In this document: positions 25,273 to 35,735 of the stretch, piece after piece
Layout of the letters: the number at the start of each line of letters is the position of its first letter
Numbering within the stretch: position 1 is the first letter of the stretch
NCBI GenBank assembly: GCA_963377175.1
Contig: CAUJNA010003322.1
Location: 536,928 to 600,927, forward strand
Direction of reading: 5' to 3'
Length of the DNA: 64,000 bases
DNA from: Effrenium voratum
Lineage: Eukaryota > Sar > Dinophyceae > Suessiales > Symbiodiniaceae
Notes under the pieces: generated by a model
The model's input: the letters and a program-made list of their open reading frames with translations, nothing else
Told to the model about the DNA's origin: nothing
Databases searched by the model: none
Made by a program: the position numbers and the translations under genes

Positions 25273-25835
25273 TACTTTTACGACCACCCCTCTATTATTC
25301 CTTGGTTTACTACTACTAGCACTACCAGTATTCCGAATACCACTACGACTAATACGACGACTACTGCCACTACTACTACTACTATTACTACTACTGCTAC
25401 CACTGCTACTCGTAGTACCTCTACTACCACTACCACTACTACTACTACTAGTACTACTGCTACTACTAACTAACTAGTACCGCTACTACTGCCGCAACAA
25501 TCGTGAGTTCATTTCGTTTTGCCGCTGGCGGGTCACACCTGCAAACCCCGTTGCGATTAATGCTACTAAGACCATCTCAAACCTTCTGCGCCACTTTCGC
25601 TGATGCTGCCACTTCTCCTGCTGCTTCTACGATATTTCTACGACTACTACTCCTACGCCGACTCATTCTACTACTACTACTACTACTACTACAACCACTA
25701 CTACTAGTACTATCGCTGCTACTACTACGCCTACTACTGTGATACTACCAGTACTACGTCTACCACTACTACGGCTACTACTACTACTACTACTGCTACT
25801 ACCACTACTACTTCTTCTACTACTACTACGACTAG
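24790..25835. repeat. ACT/CTA trinucleotide microsatellite
   Basis: About 1 kb of ACTACTACT with CCACTA and GCTACT variants, broken by a unique stretch at about 25,480-25,640. Long Leu/Pro and Thr open frames on the plus strand and Val frames on the minus strand are consequences of the triplet period. Confidence 0.95.
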
Positions 25836-25839
25836 TAGT

Positions 25840-27870
25840 ACTAGCCCCGAGTCAAACCTTGAACTGAAGCATGCGTGCGGATCAGACGCTGCGGGCAAAC
25901 CTTCCTGCCTGGCCACTGCGCACAAAAACAAGCGCGCGCACACACTCCATGTTATCCGGCGACAAAGCAGCAGCCACGCAGCATGCCAAAGGCCTGCCGC
26001 TGAAACGACAAAAGGTAAGATTCTGCGCAGAACAGGCAGGGGCGAATGAGCTTCAAGCATGTTTTGCACGCAGCAAAACTTCAAAACAGTAATTTTCGGC
26101 GACAAACCAGCAGATACGCCGCACACACCAAGAGCCTCTTCCTGAATTCCTGAAAAAGCATAACGCCGTAGTTTACGCAAAGCAAGCAGGGTTGAATGAG
26201 CTCCGCGTGATAGTATTTTCCGGCAACGGCGCTGCAGCTTCACAGCTCGCCAAATGCCTGTCCTGAAAGAAGCGCAGCGCTACGAATGCGTTGCTCCGCC
26301 CAGCAATCGACAAGCAGCAGCTACAACTTGCAGCCCCTGTGCTTCTTCGTGCCTTTCCTTTTCCTTTCCCTTTCTTGCAGCCTTTCCCCTGAGTCTTTGC
26401 GCTTAGATTGATGATTGGCGCCATTCTTCTTCCACCTTTGCTGCCGAGACTTTCCCTCTTGCAAATGTGCGACGCAAGCTTGGGCTTCCTCAAGGATCTT
26501 CAGGTCCACATTGGAAAAGGCAGGGGAAGCAGTCGCAGTGTGGAGGCCGCTCACGCACAAGCCATCTCTTCATTGTCGGTCCTTTCGGCTGGAGACGGGC
26601 ATGCAGGTGGGCGCCAAAGCGGTTGAGCTGTCATGGTCAAACGCGGGCCCTGCGCTCTTCAGCAGGGCCTATCTTGACAGACATGATGTCCAGCGCAGAG
26701 TCGAGCTTGACGTCGGCTCTTTTGAAGAGACGCTCCTGTGACAAGCTCCTGTGTTTCTGGCCGCTGCTTCCAGATGCGAAGTGAGACAAGCCCAGTCTTG
26801 CTGTGTCACCAACCCAGTCAACAAAGTCTACCGTTGTCGGGCGAGTAAAGTTCACTTTCTCAACCTTCCTGAAGCGAGTGACGCCTATCTTGCGCTTCTT
26901 GCTTAAAATAATGCTGTTCAAATGCTGTTGGACAAATTGGTGGAGTAGCCCTTAAAATATTCCTCTCGTTCCCTGGATCAGGTTCGGGGTTCTGTCAGGC
27001 CACTGATGCCCACTGACGAAAAGGGGGCCTTCGCTACGAGCTTGTAACCTGAGACCGGCAGGCTGTCACCCATCGCCGGCGAAAACTGCGGGCGAGCGGA
27101 AGTTTGCAAAAAAAGCGCGCGAACGCCACAGGAACAGCTGCGAGGCCACAGCGCTCTGACATACCGCGACTCATCTCGACAAGGGCCCCCTTTTCAAAAA
27201 ACGCGCGTTGTGACATGTCCTCTTGCACCGCAAAAGCAGCGCTGCCTCTCCCACATTTCCGCGCGATAATTTTGTGCAACGCTTTCAAGCTGGTTGCCCC
27301 TCAAAGCGTGGCCCCTTTCGCAAGTGTGGTCTCGTCTCTCACAGTCATTCGTCAAAGCGGCTTTCCCACATTTGCCCTGCAACGCATGGTGTCTCACAGC
27401 TGCTCCCCAAAGATGTGGTCTCTCTCGCAGTTTTGCCACAAAGTATGGTCTCCCGCAGGTTGTCCCTCAAAATGATCTGCGCCTCTTTTCCCAGCTTGTC
27501 CCGCTTCAAAGGAACCAAAGCCCGAAGGCAAAAAAGTGCACGAAGGCGCAAGCACATAGCAAAGCTCCCGCCTCCCAACCACAAGGTGCATCTGCAGAAA
27601 CTGTATTGCTAGTGAACTCACCTGAAAGTTCCGCAAATGTGAGGGGAATTTGCTTTCATCCATACCCCCCACCCACAACCTTTTTCATCTTCCATCTTCT
27701 ACCCTTATTCCCTTTCATCATTTTCTAAATTCCTTTCTGTCCATCTCATCCGTTTTTCTCATCATTTTCCATTTTGTTCGCCATCCTCTCTCCTTCCTCC
27801 TCGCCTCACTCATTTCACCAACTACCCTCCAAAATGTGATTTCCTCAATCTCCTCATCCATGTCAAAAAA
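25840..27870. other. Host sequence without recognisable gene
   Basis: Overlapping short frames on both strands lack recognisable domains. A dispersed repeat (CGGCGACAAAGCAGCAG and relatives) is present at 25,955-26,240. From 27,640 the sequence becomes C/T-rich and then AT-rich, leading into the viral block. Confidence 0.45.
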
Positions 27871-28195
27871 GTAAACTTTGCAAAATATATTGCAACAATT
27901 ATTTGTCAACAAAAAACCGAACTGTCTAAAAACGAATTGTCTATTTCTCGGACAAAAAAATAGAACAGCAACAACATCACTCTCCTCCTTCGTTTCATCA
28001 GTTTCACCAGATATTTGTTTTTATGCGTGGTGCTCCTTGTAGGGTTTTATCTCCAATATATAAAACGCTATACTTACACTATAATTATAACATTTAAGGT
28101 TATATTATTATTATTGTATGGTTATAATTTAAGTTCAGGACAATAATTTAATTGATGATGAGACAACATCCTATATTCTTTACTTTTTTCATACA

Positions 28196-28666
28196 TCATT
28201 TGAATGATAATATTTGTATCTTTAACTTTAATTTTAATATTAAACTTTTTACTTTCAATGAATATGTTTTCATATTTTCTTTTACATCTTCTCCTTCATT
28301 TTCATAGCAAACCAACATCCATAATATGTGGGCTTTCATTTCATATCTTTTCTTACTAATCCTTAAAAACTGATGAACATAATCATAAGGTGGGATGTTA
28401 TACACACTAAGAACAATTATGATGTCATCTTCTACATTTCTTTCATCTGTTCTTTTCATTGTTAAATTAATCCTTTTTTTTCTAGAATAGTGTCTCCATA
28501 TCTGACATTCATCACATTCATCTTCTTCATCGTAAGAATAATCAACAATATTGCTAACTATTCCATTAGGTAAATTCAATTTGTAGAATTCCACATTTTC
28601 CTTTTTTTAACGACAACAGTCGTAGCAATTCGTATTAATATAATTATTGATTTCTACCCCGTTCAT
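28196..28666 (-). pseudogene. Small Cys-rich viral gene, copy 1
   Basis: Paralogue of the gene at 29,599-30,060. The homologous start codon is at 28,666, but an in-frame TAA about 20 codons later leaves a 132-residue open frame beginning near 28,594. Shared with copy 2: KLNLPNGIV.NIVDY, a CxxC pair followed by W, NVED.I, PPYDYV.QFL, LWML and DVKE. The N-terminal NCYDCC and the internal CDEC could together bind zinc. The LPxxIVxxIxxY stretch vaguely recalls an F-box helix, but this is weak. Function unknown. The candidate promoter motif lies 26 bp upstream of the ancestral start. Confidence 0.6.
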
Positions 28667-28692
28667 CTCTATTATAATATATTAATTTAATG

Positions 28693-28712
28693 TTTCTTTA
28701 AATACTTTTTTT
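28693..28712 (-). promoter_or_regulatory. Candidate viral promoter motif (copy 1 gene)
   Basis: On the minus strand the motif reads AAAAAAGTATTTAAAGAAA, 26 bp from the ancestral start of copy 1. The same motif sits at the same distance before copy 2. Confidence 0.55.
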
Positions 28713-28786
28713 AAAGAAATCAAACAAAATATTGAAACATAATTATTACATAAGGGTACACATTAATATCGTAGTATGGTTTAATC

Positions 28787-29429
28787 ATCATGGGTTGAAA
28801 TAATGGTCAGGCAATACGTCTTCAAGTATGTAATTTACATATTTACCTATATCGTCCACATCTATGTATTTAATATGTTCCTTTCCAATTATAGCATGAA
28901 TGTGTTCGCAAAAGAATAAATGCAACAATGGACATACTGTATATTTAGTGTTGTAGCAATACCATATACTTTATTTAGTGGCTCTAAATTCTTTCAAGAC
29001 CTCGTTTATTTTACTTTTGTTTCATAAATGCCAGTCAATCCATGCAAACAAATAACGGTATGTTTGACAAACGCTTTATGCGGTTTACTTCTACGAGAGC
29101 CTCCATACCTTCTAACTAAATCTTAATTGCTAAAGAGTTTATCAATTTATTTTTCAACTGACTTTGTGGAAATCTTATGGTAAAAGTTTATAGGAAATAT
29201 TGCTTGGTTTTGCATAAAGCATTGTAGTTGTAGTGAGAACTTTGTAAATCATTTATCCTTATGTTCTTCAACAAAAGCCTTTTCTAGGTCTCTTATTATA
29301 CAGCATTGTTTACAATATACATTATATTCACTCATTTTATTACATAGATTGGCGGGTAATAACTTATACAATGTTATATTAACATCTTTAGTTTACAACC
29401 TTCCCACTTTGAAATATTAAATAACATTT
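28787..29429 (-). pseudogene. Broken viral gene of unknown function
   Basis: An ATG at 29,429 opens a short frame (MLFNISKWEGCKLKML), lying 25 bp downstream of the promoter-like motif. Further segments continue in other frames: one with MSEYNVYCKQCC and EKAFVEEHKDK, one with DLVRRYGGSRRSKPHKAFVK, and a final clean stretch of about 66 codons with FCEHIHAIIGKEHIKYIDVD that ends near 28,790. The segments are collinear and only frameshifts and stops separate them, so they look like one decayed gene of about 210 codons. A CxxCC pair may bind metal. No family recognised. Confidence 0.5.
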
Positions 29430-29454
29430 CCGCTCAACTATATGTAGTGTTTAT

Positions 29455-29473
29455 TTCTTTAAATACTTTTTTA
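29455..29473 (-). promoter_or_regulatory. Candidate viral promoter motif (gene at 29,429)
   Basis: Minus-strand AAAAAAGTATTTAAAGAAA, 25 bp upstream of the ATG at 29,429. It belongs to a repeated intergenic module that also includes an AATATTGAAA...AAGGGTA stretch. Confidence 0.55.
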
Positions 29474-29598
29474 CAAGAAAAAGAGTTAAATATTGAAATA
29501 TAAGTATAACATATAAGGGTATAAATGTTATTATTATAGCATGATTATAATTTCAGTTCAGGATAATTTTAGTTGATACATCTTACTTCTTTCATACA

Positions 29599-30060
29599 TC
29601 ATTTTAAATAATAGTAATATCTCTCACTGCATTTTTTAACATTAAACTTTTTACTTTCAATATATGAGTTAATGTCTTCTTTTACATCAAGCCCTTCTCT
29701 TCTACGATATAACAACATCCATAACATGTGGTCAATCATTTCAGATTTTTTATTACAGATTTTAAGAAACTGTTTAACATAATCGTAAGGTGGGTAAACA
29801 TTTAGGAATATTAAAATAGCGTCTTCAACATTTCTATTATTTCTTCTCTGTATTCTCAACGCAGACCTGATTATAGCTTGAGTGTCTCTCCATTCCTGAC
29901 AAGTTCTACATACATCTTCTTCACCCAAAGCATAATCAACAATATTATGAACTATTCCATTCGGTAAATTCAATTTGTATACTTCCATATTTTCCTTTTC
30001 GAAGTGGCAGCAGTCGTGGCATTTCCTATTGGTATAATTATTGATTTCGGTTTCCACCAT
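29599..30060 (-). CDS. Small Cys-rich viral protein, copy 2 (intact)
   Basis: An uninterrupted 153-residue frame, one of the few intact viral genes. It starts MVETEINNYTNRKCHDCC and has a second CRTCQ motif near residue 50, so four to five cysteines could form a zinc site. A conserved core (LNLPNGIVHNIVDY, PPYDYVKQFLKI, MLWMLLY, DVKEDI) matches copy 1. The start at 30,060 is supported by homology to copy 1 over the first 20 residues and by the promoter-like motif 26 bp upstream. The C-terminus is Lys/Tyr-rich. No characterised family is recognised. It sits directly downstream of the integrase on the same strand. Confidence 0.65.
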   Translation of the reverse strand: MVETEINNYTNRKCHDCCHFEKENMEVYKLNLPNGIVHNIVDYALGEEDVCRTCQEWRDTQAIIRSALRIQRRNNRNVEDAILIFLNVYPPYDYVKQFLKICNKKSEMIDHMLWMLLYRRREGLDVKEDINSYIESKKFNVKKCSERYYYYLK

Positions 30061-30086
30061 TTCTATATTAGTATATATAGTTGTTA

Positions 30087-30105
30087 TTTCTTTAAATACT
30101 TTTTT
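30087..30105 (-). promoter_or_regulatory. Candidate viral promoter motif (copy 2 gene)
   Basis: Minus-strand AAAAAGTATTTAAAGAAA, 26 bp upstream of the ATG at 30,060. It is the best-placed example, because the gene behind it is intact. Confidence 0.6.
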
Positions 30106-30118
30106 CCAAGAAGTAAAT

Positions 30119-31011
30119 TTATACCTTTAATAACCCATGTCTCAAGAAAGCCCTGTCATAATTTTCAATATAATAATATTCTTGTCCTAACTTCTGTTCA
30201 ATCTTTGCTATTTTGTAGGTTTGTTTAGTCCATACCCCTGCTCTCTGCTTTTCAGTCGGCCTCCTTTTCCTGAATATCTTAACTTCATTTCCTACATGTA
30301 AATCTGGATAAACTCTATTTCTTTTGGCTTTCATACCTAAGTTTAAACTCACTTCTAATTGATGTTTGGGCTTTCTTGCTTTTGACGGAGTTAAGCCGTG
30401 CGAAGTGTGCTTTATTCCATTGTTATAAGTTAATACAATCTCGTGTATGTAGTCTGTCCATTGAATAGCCTTTCCCTTCTTCTCATCGTTTTCAACCCTC
30501 TTATGCAAGCTATCTTTAAACGTCCTTGTCGCCCTCTCCGCGAATGCTGGGTATCATCTGGTTCTGTGCAGCTCTATTTTTTCACCTTTCAAGAAATCTA
30601 TAAGACTTTGATTGTTTTAAGGTATATAAATTAGTTTGGGCTTTCCATCCCTTTTCTCATACATTCCATCAGTCCTGCTAATGTCCGCTGGCTGTTTTGA
30701 CATGAGCGGGACAACAACCATATACTTAGAAAATATGTCAGTACACATCATACCAACTTTCTTTTCATGTTTAAGGACATCATTAATAAACACACATCAG
30801 TTTGAAACTCATCATATGCGTTAGGAGCTACAAATGAATTCTGCCCTCTCGGTTTTGCTTTCTGTTCTACATTCTTCCTAAAAAACTCATTAATATCGTT
30901 TATAGTTATTGTGTTACCCTTTTTCCTTGCTTCTTGTAAAGTGCGATTCTTTGACCCGAAGCCTCCCTTCTCAGAATAAACATTATTAATAACATCTTGC
31001 TTAGATGCCAT
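30119..31011 (-). pseudogene. Polinton-type rve (DDE) integrase, broken
   Basis: The family catalyses integration of viral DNA ends. The N-terminal frame (31,011-30,748) has GGFGSKNRTLQEARKKG and a region ending EFQTD, the expected first catalytic Asp. After a frameshift the frame continues with CTDIFSKYMVVVPL. The expected second catalytic Asp after KLIY is lost at a stop codon near 30,620. The third catalytic residue is present in FAERATRTFK, after one more stop. The last 129 residues (30,508-30,119) are open and contain the end of the catalytic core (TYNNGIKHTSHGLTPSKA) and a small C-terminal chromo/SH3-like domain with VGNEVKIFRKR. It is dead in its present form. Confidence 0.8.
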
Positions 31012-31029
31012 TTAAAATAAGATAAATAG

Positions 31030-31613
31030 TATTTTTCCCGGCGATTACAGTTTAAACAGTAAGATATACAGCTTTCCTTATGATGGGCATAATCGTTGTT
31101 TATTCTTTGGGCTGTCATATTACTATTTATTACCACATTATATATTTTTATCTCAATCTCTGAACTGCATTTATTACATCTGGTATTAAGCCTGCCAAAT
31201 AACTATTTGACATCAATATATTTGTTGTTGTCTATCTCTCTCTCTCTGCTTTCATGTCTTGTAATTTATACTGTTTAATCCTATGTTCTAAATATCTGGT
31301 TAATTGTGCTTCATTTAATCAGTATCGTCTATTTCTGCTTTGAAAAACTTGACACTATTGATATCTCTGCGCCTTGTAATCGCTGTGTAAATCCACCCAC
31401 GGCTGACCAAATGTGACTTATCCCATTCGTGTATAGTAATGCTTTTTGTCTACAGAAGCCCCTTGAGACGAATGACATGTAGCGCAATCAATACGCATGT
31501 AGATACAGCGCTTGTCTAAAGTCGTGGTGTTTGTCATGAATATAGTTTTACTTTTGATATCTTGGATTTCTATTTTCCAACCATCAATACTAATAGTTTC
31601 ACAAGTAATATTT
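31030..31613 (-). pseudogene. Superfamily 1 helicase C-terminal part plus zinc ribbon
   Basis: From the junction at 31,613 the minus strand reads an open stretch containing RCIYMRIDCATCHSSQGASV, which matches helicase motif V. After a frameshift comes IHEWDKSHLVSRGWIYTAIT, i.e. motif VI with YTAIT followed by R. Then an EAQLTRYLEHRI helix and, after another lesion, CNKCSSEIEI ... CISYCLNCN, a four-Cys zinc ribbon. Motifs I-III of the same helicase are absent here but are found at 55,389-56,164 in the same orientation. The piece starts without any start codon at the junction, so it is the 3' end of a gene cut in two. Confidence 0.75.
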
Positions 31614-31645
31614 AAGGGCTGCCGCCCAGTGCCGCCGACCCCAGT
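31613..31645 (+). repeat. Left 33-bp inverted repeat (candidate transposon end)
   Basis: Begins TAAGGGCTGCCGC and ends GTGCCGCCGACCCCAGT. Its reverse complement occurs at 40,519-40,551 with 31 of 33 positions identical. This copy starts exactly where the viral helicase frame is interrupted. Confidence 0.75.
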
Positions 31646-32220
31646 TTATTCCTCTATGTTCTGCTTCTCAGTGGAGTGATGCTTGAAGGGGACCTTTGGC
31701 TGGACCCCTGGACCCTGGTCTTGTTCATCCTCGCTATTGGCTCAGCCTGGCGCGGCATGGATTGTGTCGCGCCGGATGAAGCTTGGCCCCAGGCAGGCCA
31801 TGGATTTGTTGTTGGGTTGGGCCCTGATCTTTAAACACCCGAGTTGTGTCTTATCCTGCATAGCCCATGGTTTTGGATGGTTTTGGTACATTCCAAATCG
31901 GCTGGGTAATGTGCAGTTCGGAGAGTGGTTTCCTTTCAAGTCAACCAAGAAATCAAGGGTGTCCTTCTGTTTCATGGCAACTGGGCAAGTAGGATCTGCT
32001 CTGCACGAGTTCGAGGAATCCCCCTGGACCAGTCTACGGGTTTTGGCCACTGATGCCATGGCCTTGCGTGGCAATGACATCCGAGTGCGGGGCCCAGAAC
32101 AACCGCCTATGAGAATCTTGCCAGGGTTGGCTCTTACCCCGAGGTTTGGGTAGTAAGGGCTTTTTCCTTCACAAAGCGGTCAGGGAGCCCTTCAGACGGA
32201 CAAATGTCAGCACAAGAAAA
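31646..32220. other. Unique sequence inside inserted segment
   Basis: GC-moderate unique DNA with one open frame of 156 codons on the plus strand (31,683-32,153) and an overlapping one of 112 codons on the minus strand. Neither shows a recognisable domain, so I do not call a gene. Confidence 0.4.
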
Positions 32221-32222
32221 CC

Positions 32223-32267
32223 GTATGTATGTATGTATGTATGTATGTATGTATGTATGTATGTATG

Positions 32268-32298
<31 letters not shown>

Positions 32299-32478
32299 TG
32301 TATGTATGCATATATGTATGTAATATATGTATGTATGTGTGTATGTATTTATGTATGTATGTAAGTATGTATGTATGTATGTATGTATGTATGCATGTAT
32401 GCATGTATGCATGTATGCATGTATGCATGCATGTATGTATGTATGTAATGTATGTATCTATGTATGTATGTATGTGTA
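32223..32478. repeat. GTAT tetranucleotide microsatellite
   Basis: ATGT repeats with ATGC and single-base variants. They lead directly into the first hairpin array through the words TGTGTAGCCTTGGTACAG, which recur at 45,062 and 46,621. Confidence 0.95.
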
Positions 32479-33380
32479 GCCTTGGTACAGTCTTCGGGCT
32501 GTATCTGCCACAGCTTTCGGGCTGTGGCTGTCACAGCCTTCGGGCTGTGGCTTTGGTACAGTCTTCGGGCTGTATCTGCCACAGCTTTCGGGCTGTGGCT
32601 GCCACAGCCTTCGGGCTGTGGCTTTGGTACAGTCTTCGGGCTGTATCTGCCACAGCTTTCGGGCTGTGGCTGCCACAGCCTTCGGGCTGTGGCTTTGGTA
32701 CAGTCTTCGGGCTGTATCTGCCACACTTTCGGGCTGTGGCTGCCACAGCCTTCGGGCTGTGGCTTTGGTACAGTCTTCGGGCTGTATCTGCCACAGCTTT
32801 CGGGCTGTGGCTGCCACAGCCTTCGGGCTGTGGCTTTGGTACAGTCTTCGGGCTGTATCTGCCACAGCTTTCGGGCTGTGGCTGCCACAGCCTTCGGGCT
32901 GTGGCTTTGGTACAGTCTTCGGGCTGTATCTGCCACAGCTTTCGGGCTGTGGCTGCCACAGCCTTCGGGCTGTGGCTTTGGTCCAGTCTTCGGGCTGTAT
33001 CTGCCACAGCTTTCGGGCTGTGGCTGCCACAGCCTTCGGGCTGTGGCTTTGGTACAGTCTTCGGGCTGTATCTGCCACAGCTTTCGGGCTGTGGCTGCCA
33101 CAGCCTTCGGGCTGTGGCTTTGGTACAGTCTTCGGGCTGTATCTGCCACAGCTTTCGGGCTGTGGCTGCCACAGCCTTCGGGCTGTGGCGATGGTACAGT
33201 CTTCGGGCTGTATCTGCCACAGCTTTCGGGCTGTGGCTTTGGTACAGGCTTCGGGCTGTATCTGCCACAGCTTTCGGGCTGTGGCTGCCACAGCCTTCGG
33301 GCTGTGGCTTTGGTACAGTCTCCGGGCTGTGTCTGCCACAGCTTTCGGGCTGTGGCTGCCACAGCCTTCCGGCTGTGGCT
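32479..33380 (+). repeat. UUCG-hairpin tandem array 1
   Basis: About 12-13 units of 71 bp. Each unit contains three palindromic segments: TACAGTCTTCGGGCTGTA, CCACAGCTTTCGGGCTGTGG and CCACAGCCTTCGGGCTGTGG. Each can fold as a 7-8-bp stem with a UUCG loop if the plus strand is transcribed. The frames stay open because 71 bp is not a multiple of three and stop codons are rare in the unit. There is no coding evidence. Confidence 0.95.
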
Positions 33381-33447
33381 GCACCATTGTCATGATTGTC
33401 ACGATAACCGCTGCTGATGCTGGGGATGTGATGGACGTCAAAATGAC

Positions 33448-33485
<38 letters not shown>

Positions 33486-34186
33486 TGATGATGAACATGA
33501 TGATGATGATGAACATGACGATGAGGATGAAAATGATTATGATGATGATGATGAACATGATGACGAAAATGATGATGATGCACATGATGATGATGATGAT
33601 GAACATGATGTTGATGATGAACATGATGATAATGATGATGATGAAAATGATGGTTTTCCAGGACATGCGCCATCTTTTGCAGTGCGACTCTGTTGGCCGA
33701 ATTGAACATGGGACAAGGCTGGGCATGATCATGTTCCTCATCAAGTTCGTCCTGTTAGACCCGACTGGAAATGCAGAAGATGCGTTGTCATGATTGTCAT
33801 GATGACTGCTGCTGATGATGATGAACATGAAAATGATGATGAACATGATGATGAAAATGATGATGATGATGATGGAGTAGTGGTGTTTTGACCAAACGGG
33901 TACAAATTTAAGCAGGGAGCACGATGAACATGATGTTGAAAATGATGACGGCGCTCTTCTGACCCGACTGGAAATGCAGAGGTCATGATAACCCCTGCTG
34001 ATGCTGGGGATGATGCTAGCTGCTGGTGATGCTGAGGACGCGCAGTGATGATTATCATCAGGATGATGATGATGAACATAATGAGGAACATGATGATGAA
34101 AATGATGATGGTGATGATGATGATGATGATGATGATGAACATGATGAAAATGATTATGATGGACATGATGATGAAAATAATGAGGT
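33381..34186. repeat. GAT-rich spacer of higher-order repeat, copy 1
   Basis: Starts with GCACCATTGTCATGATTGTC, then a GATGATGAACATGATGA microsatellite, a semi-unique stretch with CCTGTTAGACCCGACTGGAA and GGTGTTTTGACCAAACGGGT, and GATTATCATCAGGATGATGA before the next hairpin array. Near-identical spacers lie at 34,962-35,735 and 36,515-37,280, giving a higher-order period of about 1.54-1.71 kb. Confidence 0.9.
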
Positions 34187-34961
34187 CTGCCACAGCTTTC
34201 GGGCTGTGGCTGCCACAGCCTTCGGGCTGTGGCTTTGGTAGAGTCTTCGGGCTGTATCTGCCACAGCTTTCGGGCTGTGGCTGCCACAGCCTTCGGGCTG
34301 TGGCTTTGGTACAGTCTTCGGGCTGTATCTGCCACAGCTTTCGGGCTGTGGCTGCCACAGCCTTCGGGCTGGGGCTTTGGTACAGTCTTCGGGCTGTATC
34401 TGCCACAGCTTTCGGGCTGTGGCTGCCACAGCCTTCGGGCTGTGGCTTTGGTACAGTCTTCGGGCTGTATATGCCACAGCTTTCGGGCTGTGGCTGCCAC
34501 AGCCTTCGGGCTGTGGCTTTGGTACAGTCTTCGGGCTGTATCTGCCACAGCTTTCGGGCTGTGGCTGCCACAGCCTTCGGGCTGTGGCTTTGGTACAGTC
34601 TTCGGGCTGTTCTGCCACAGCTTTCGGGCTGTGGCTGCCACAGCCTTCGGGCTGTGGCTTTGGTACAGTCTTCGGGCTGTATCTGCCACAGCTTTCGGGC
34701 TGTGGCTGCCACAGCCTTCGGGCTGTGGCGATGGTACAGTCTTCGGGCTGTAAATCCGTCCACAGCTTCATTTTTTTTTTTTTTTATCTTTTTTTTTTTT
34801 TTTTTTTGGGCTGTGGCTTTGGTACAGTCTTCGGGCTGTATCTGCCACAGCTTTCGGGCTGTGGCTGCCACAGCCTTCGGGCTGTGGCTTTGGTACAGTC
34901 TTCGGGCTGTATCTGCCACAGCTTTCGGGCTGTGGCTGCCACAGCCTTCGGGCTGTGGCTG
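34187..34961 (+). repeat. UUCG-hairpin tandem array 2, interrupted by poly-T
   Basis: Same 71-bp unit as array 1. At about 34,766-34,807 the array is interrupted by a T-rich homopolymer (two runs separated by ATC), after which the unit resumes in the same phase of the motif. Confidence 0.95.
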
Positions 34962-35022
34962 TACCATTGTCATGATTGTCACGATAAATGCTGTTGATGC
35001 TGGGGATGTGATGAACGTCAAA

Positions 35023-35098
<76 letters not shown>

Positions 35099-35735
35099 TG
35101 ATGATGAGGATGAAAATGATTATGATGATGATGATGATGAGCATGATGACGAAAATGATGATGATGCACATGATGATGATGATGATGAACATGATGATGA
35201 CTGATGATGATGAAAATGAAAATGATGATGAACATGATGATGAAAATGATGATGATGCACATGATGATGATGATGATGAACATGATGATGATGATGAACA
35301 TGATGATAATGATGATGATGAAAATGATAATGATGATGACGATGATGAATAATCATCACCACGCATCCTCATAATGAACATGACAAGCAAGCATGATCAT
35401 GTTCCTCATCATGTTCGTCCTGTTAGACCCGACTGGAAATGCACAAGATGCGTTGTCATGATTGTCATGACGACTGCTGCTGATGATGATGAAAACGAAA
35501 ATGATGATGAACACGATAATGAAAATGACGATGCTGATGATGGAGTAGTGGTGTTTTGACCAAACGGGTACAAATTTATGCAGCGAGTATGATGAACATG
35601 ATGTTGAAAATGATGACGGCGCTCTTCTGACCCGACTGGAAATGCAGAGGTCATGATAACTGCTGCTGATGCTGGGGATGATGCTAACTGCTGGTGATGC
35701 TGAGGATGTGCAGTGATGATTATCATCAGGATGAT
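34962..35735. repeat. GAT-rich spacer of higher-order repeat, copy 2
   Basis: Same layout as the spacer at 33,381-34,186, with a longer GAT run at 35,023-35,094. It ends with GATTATCATCAGGATGATGG before array 3. Confidence 0.9.

Larger units (their letters stand above)
27880..31613 (-). mobile_element. Polinton-like provirus, left block
   Basis: Base composition changes sharply from GC-rich host DNA to AT-rich DNA. The block carries, on the minus strand in order from the right, the helicase C-terminal part, an rve-type integrase, and three small genes with a shared upstream motif. This set fits Polinton-like/Maverick-like elements integrated in protist genomes. The left end is not sharply defined; no terminal inverted repeat was found by eye, although GTCTAAAAACGAATTGTCTA near 27,923-27,942 is a candidate end region. 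The right end is sharp at 31,613, where the helicase frame stops abruptly against repeat-complex DNA. Confidence 0.75.

Noticed and set aside
24573..25477. Leu/Pro-rich and Thr-rich ORFs
   Set aside because: Direct translation of the ACT triplet repeat.
27900..27960. Terminal inverted repeat of the provirus
   Set aside because: The candidate left end has no partner in view, because the other end lies beyond 64,000; not claimed.
31683..32153. 156-codon ORF in the inserted segment
   Set aside because: An overlapping minus-strand frame is equally open, and no domain or homology was recognised.
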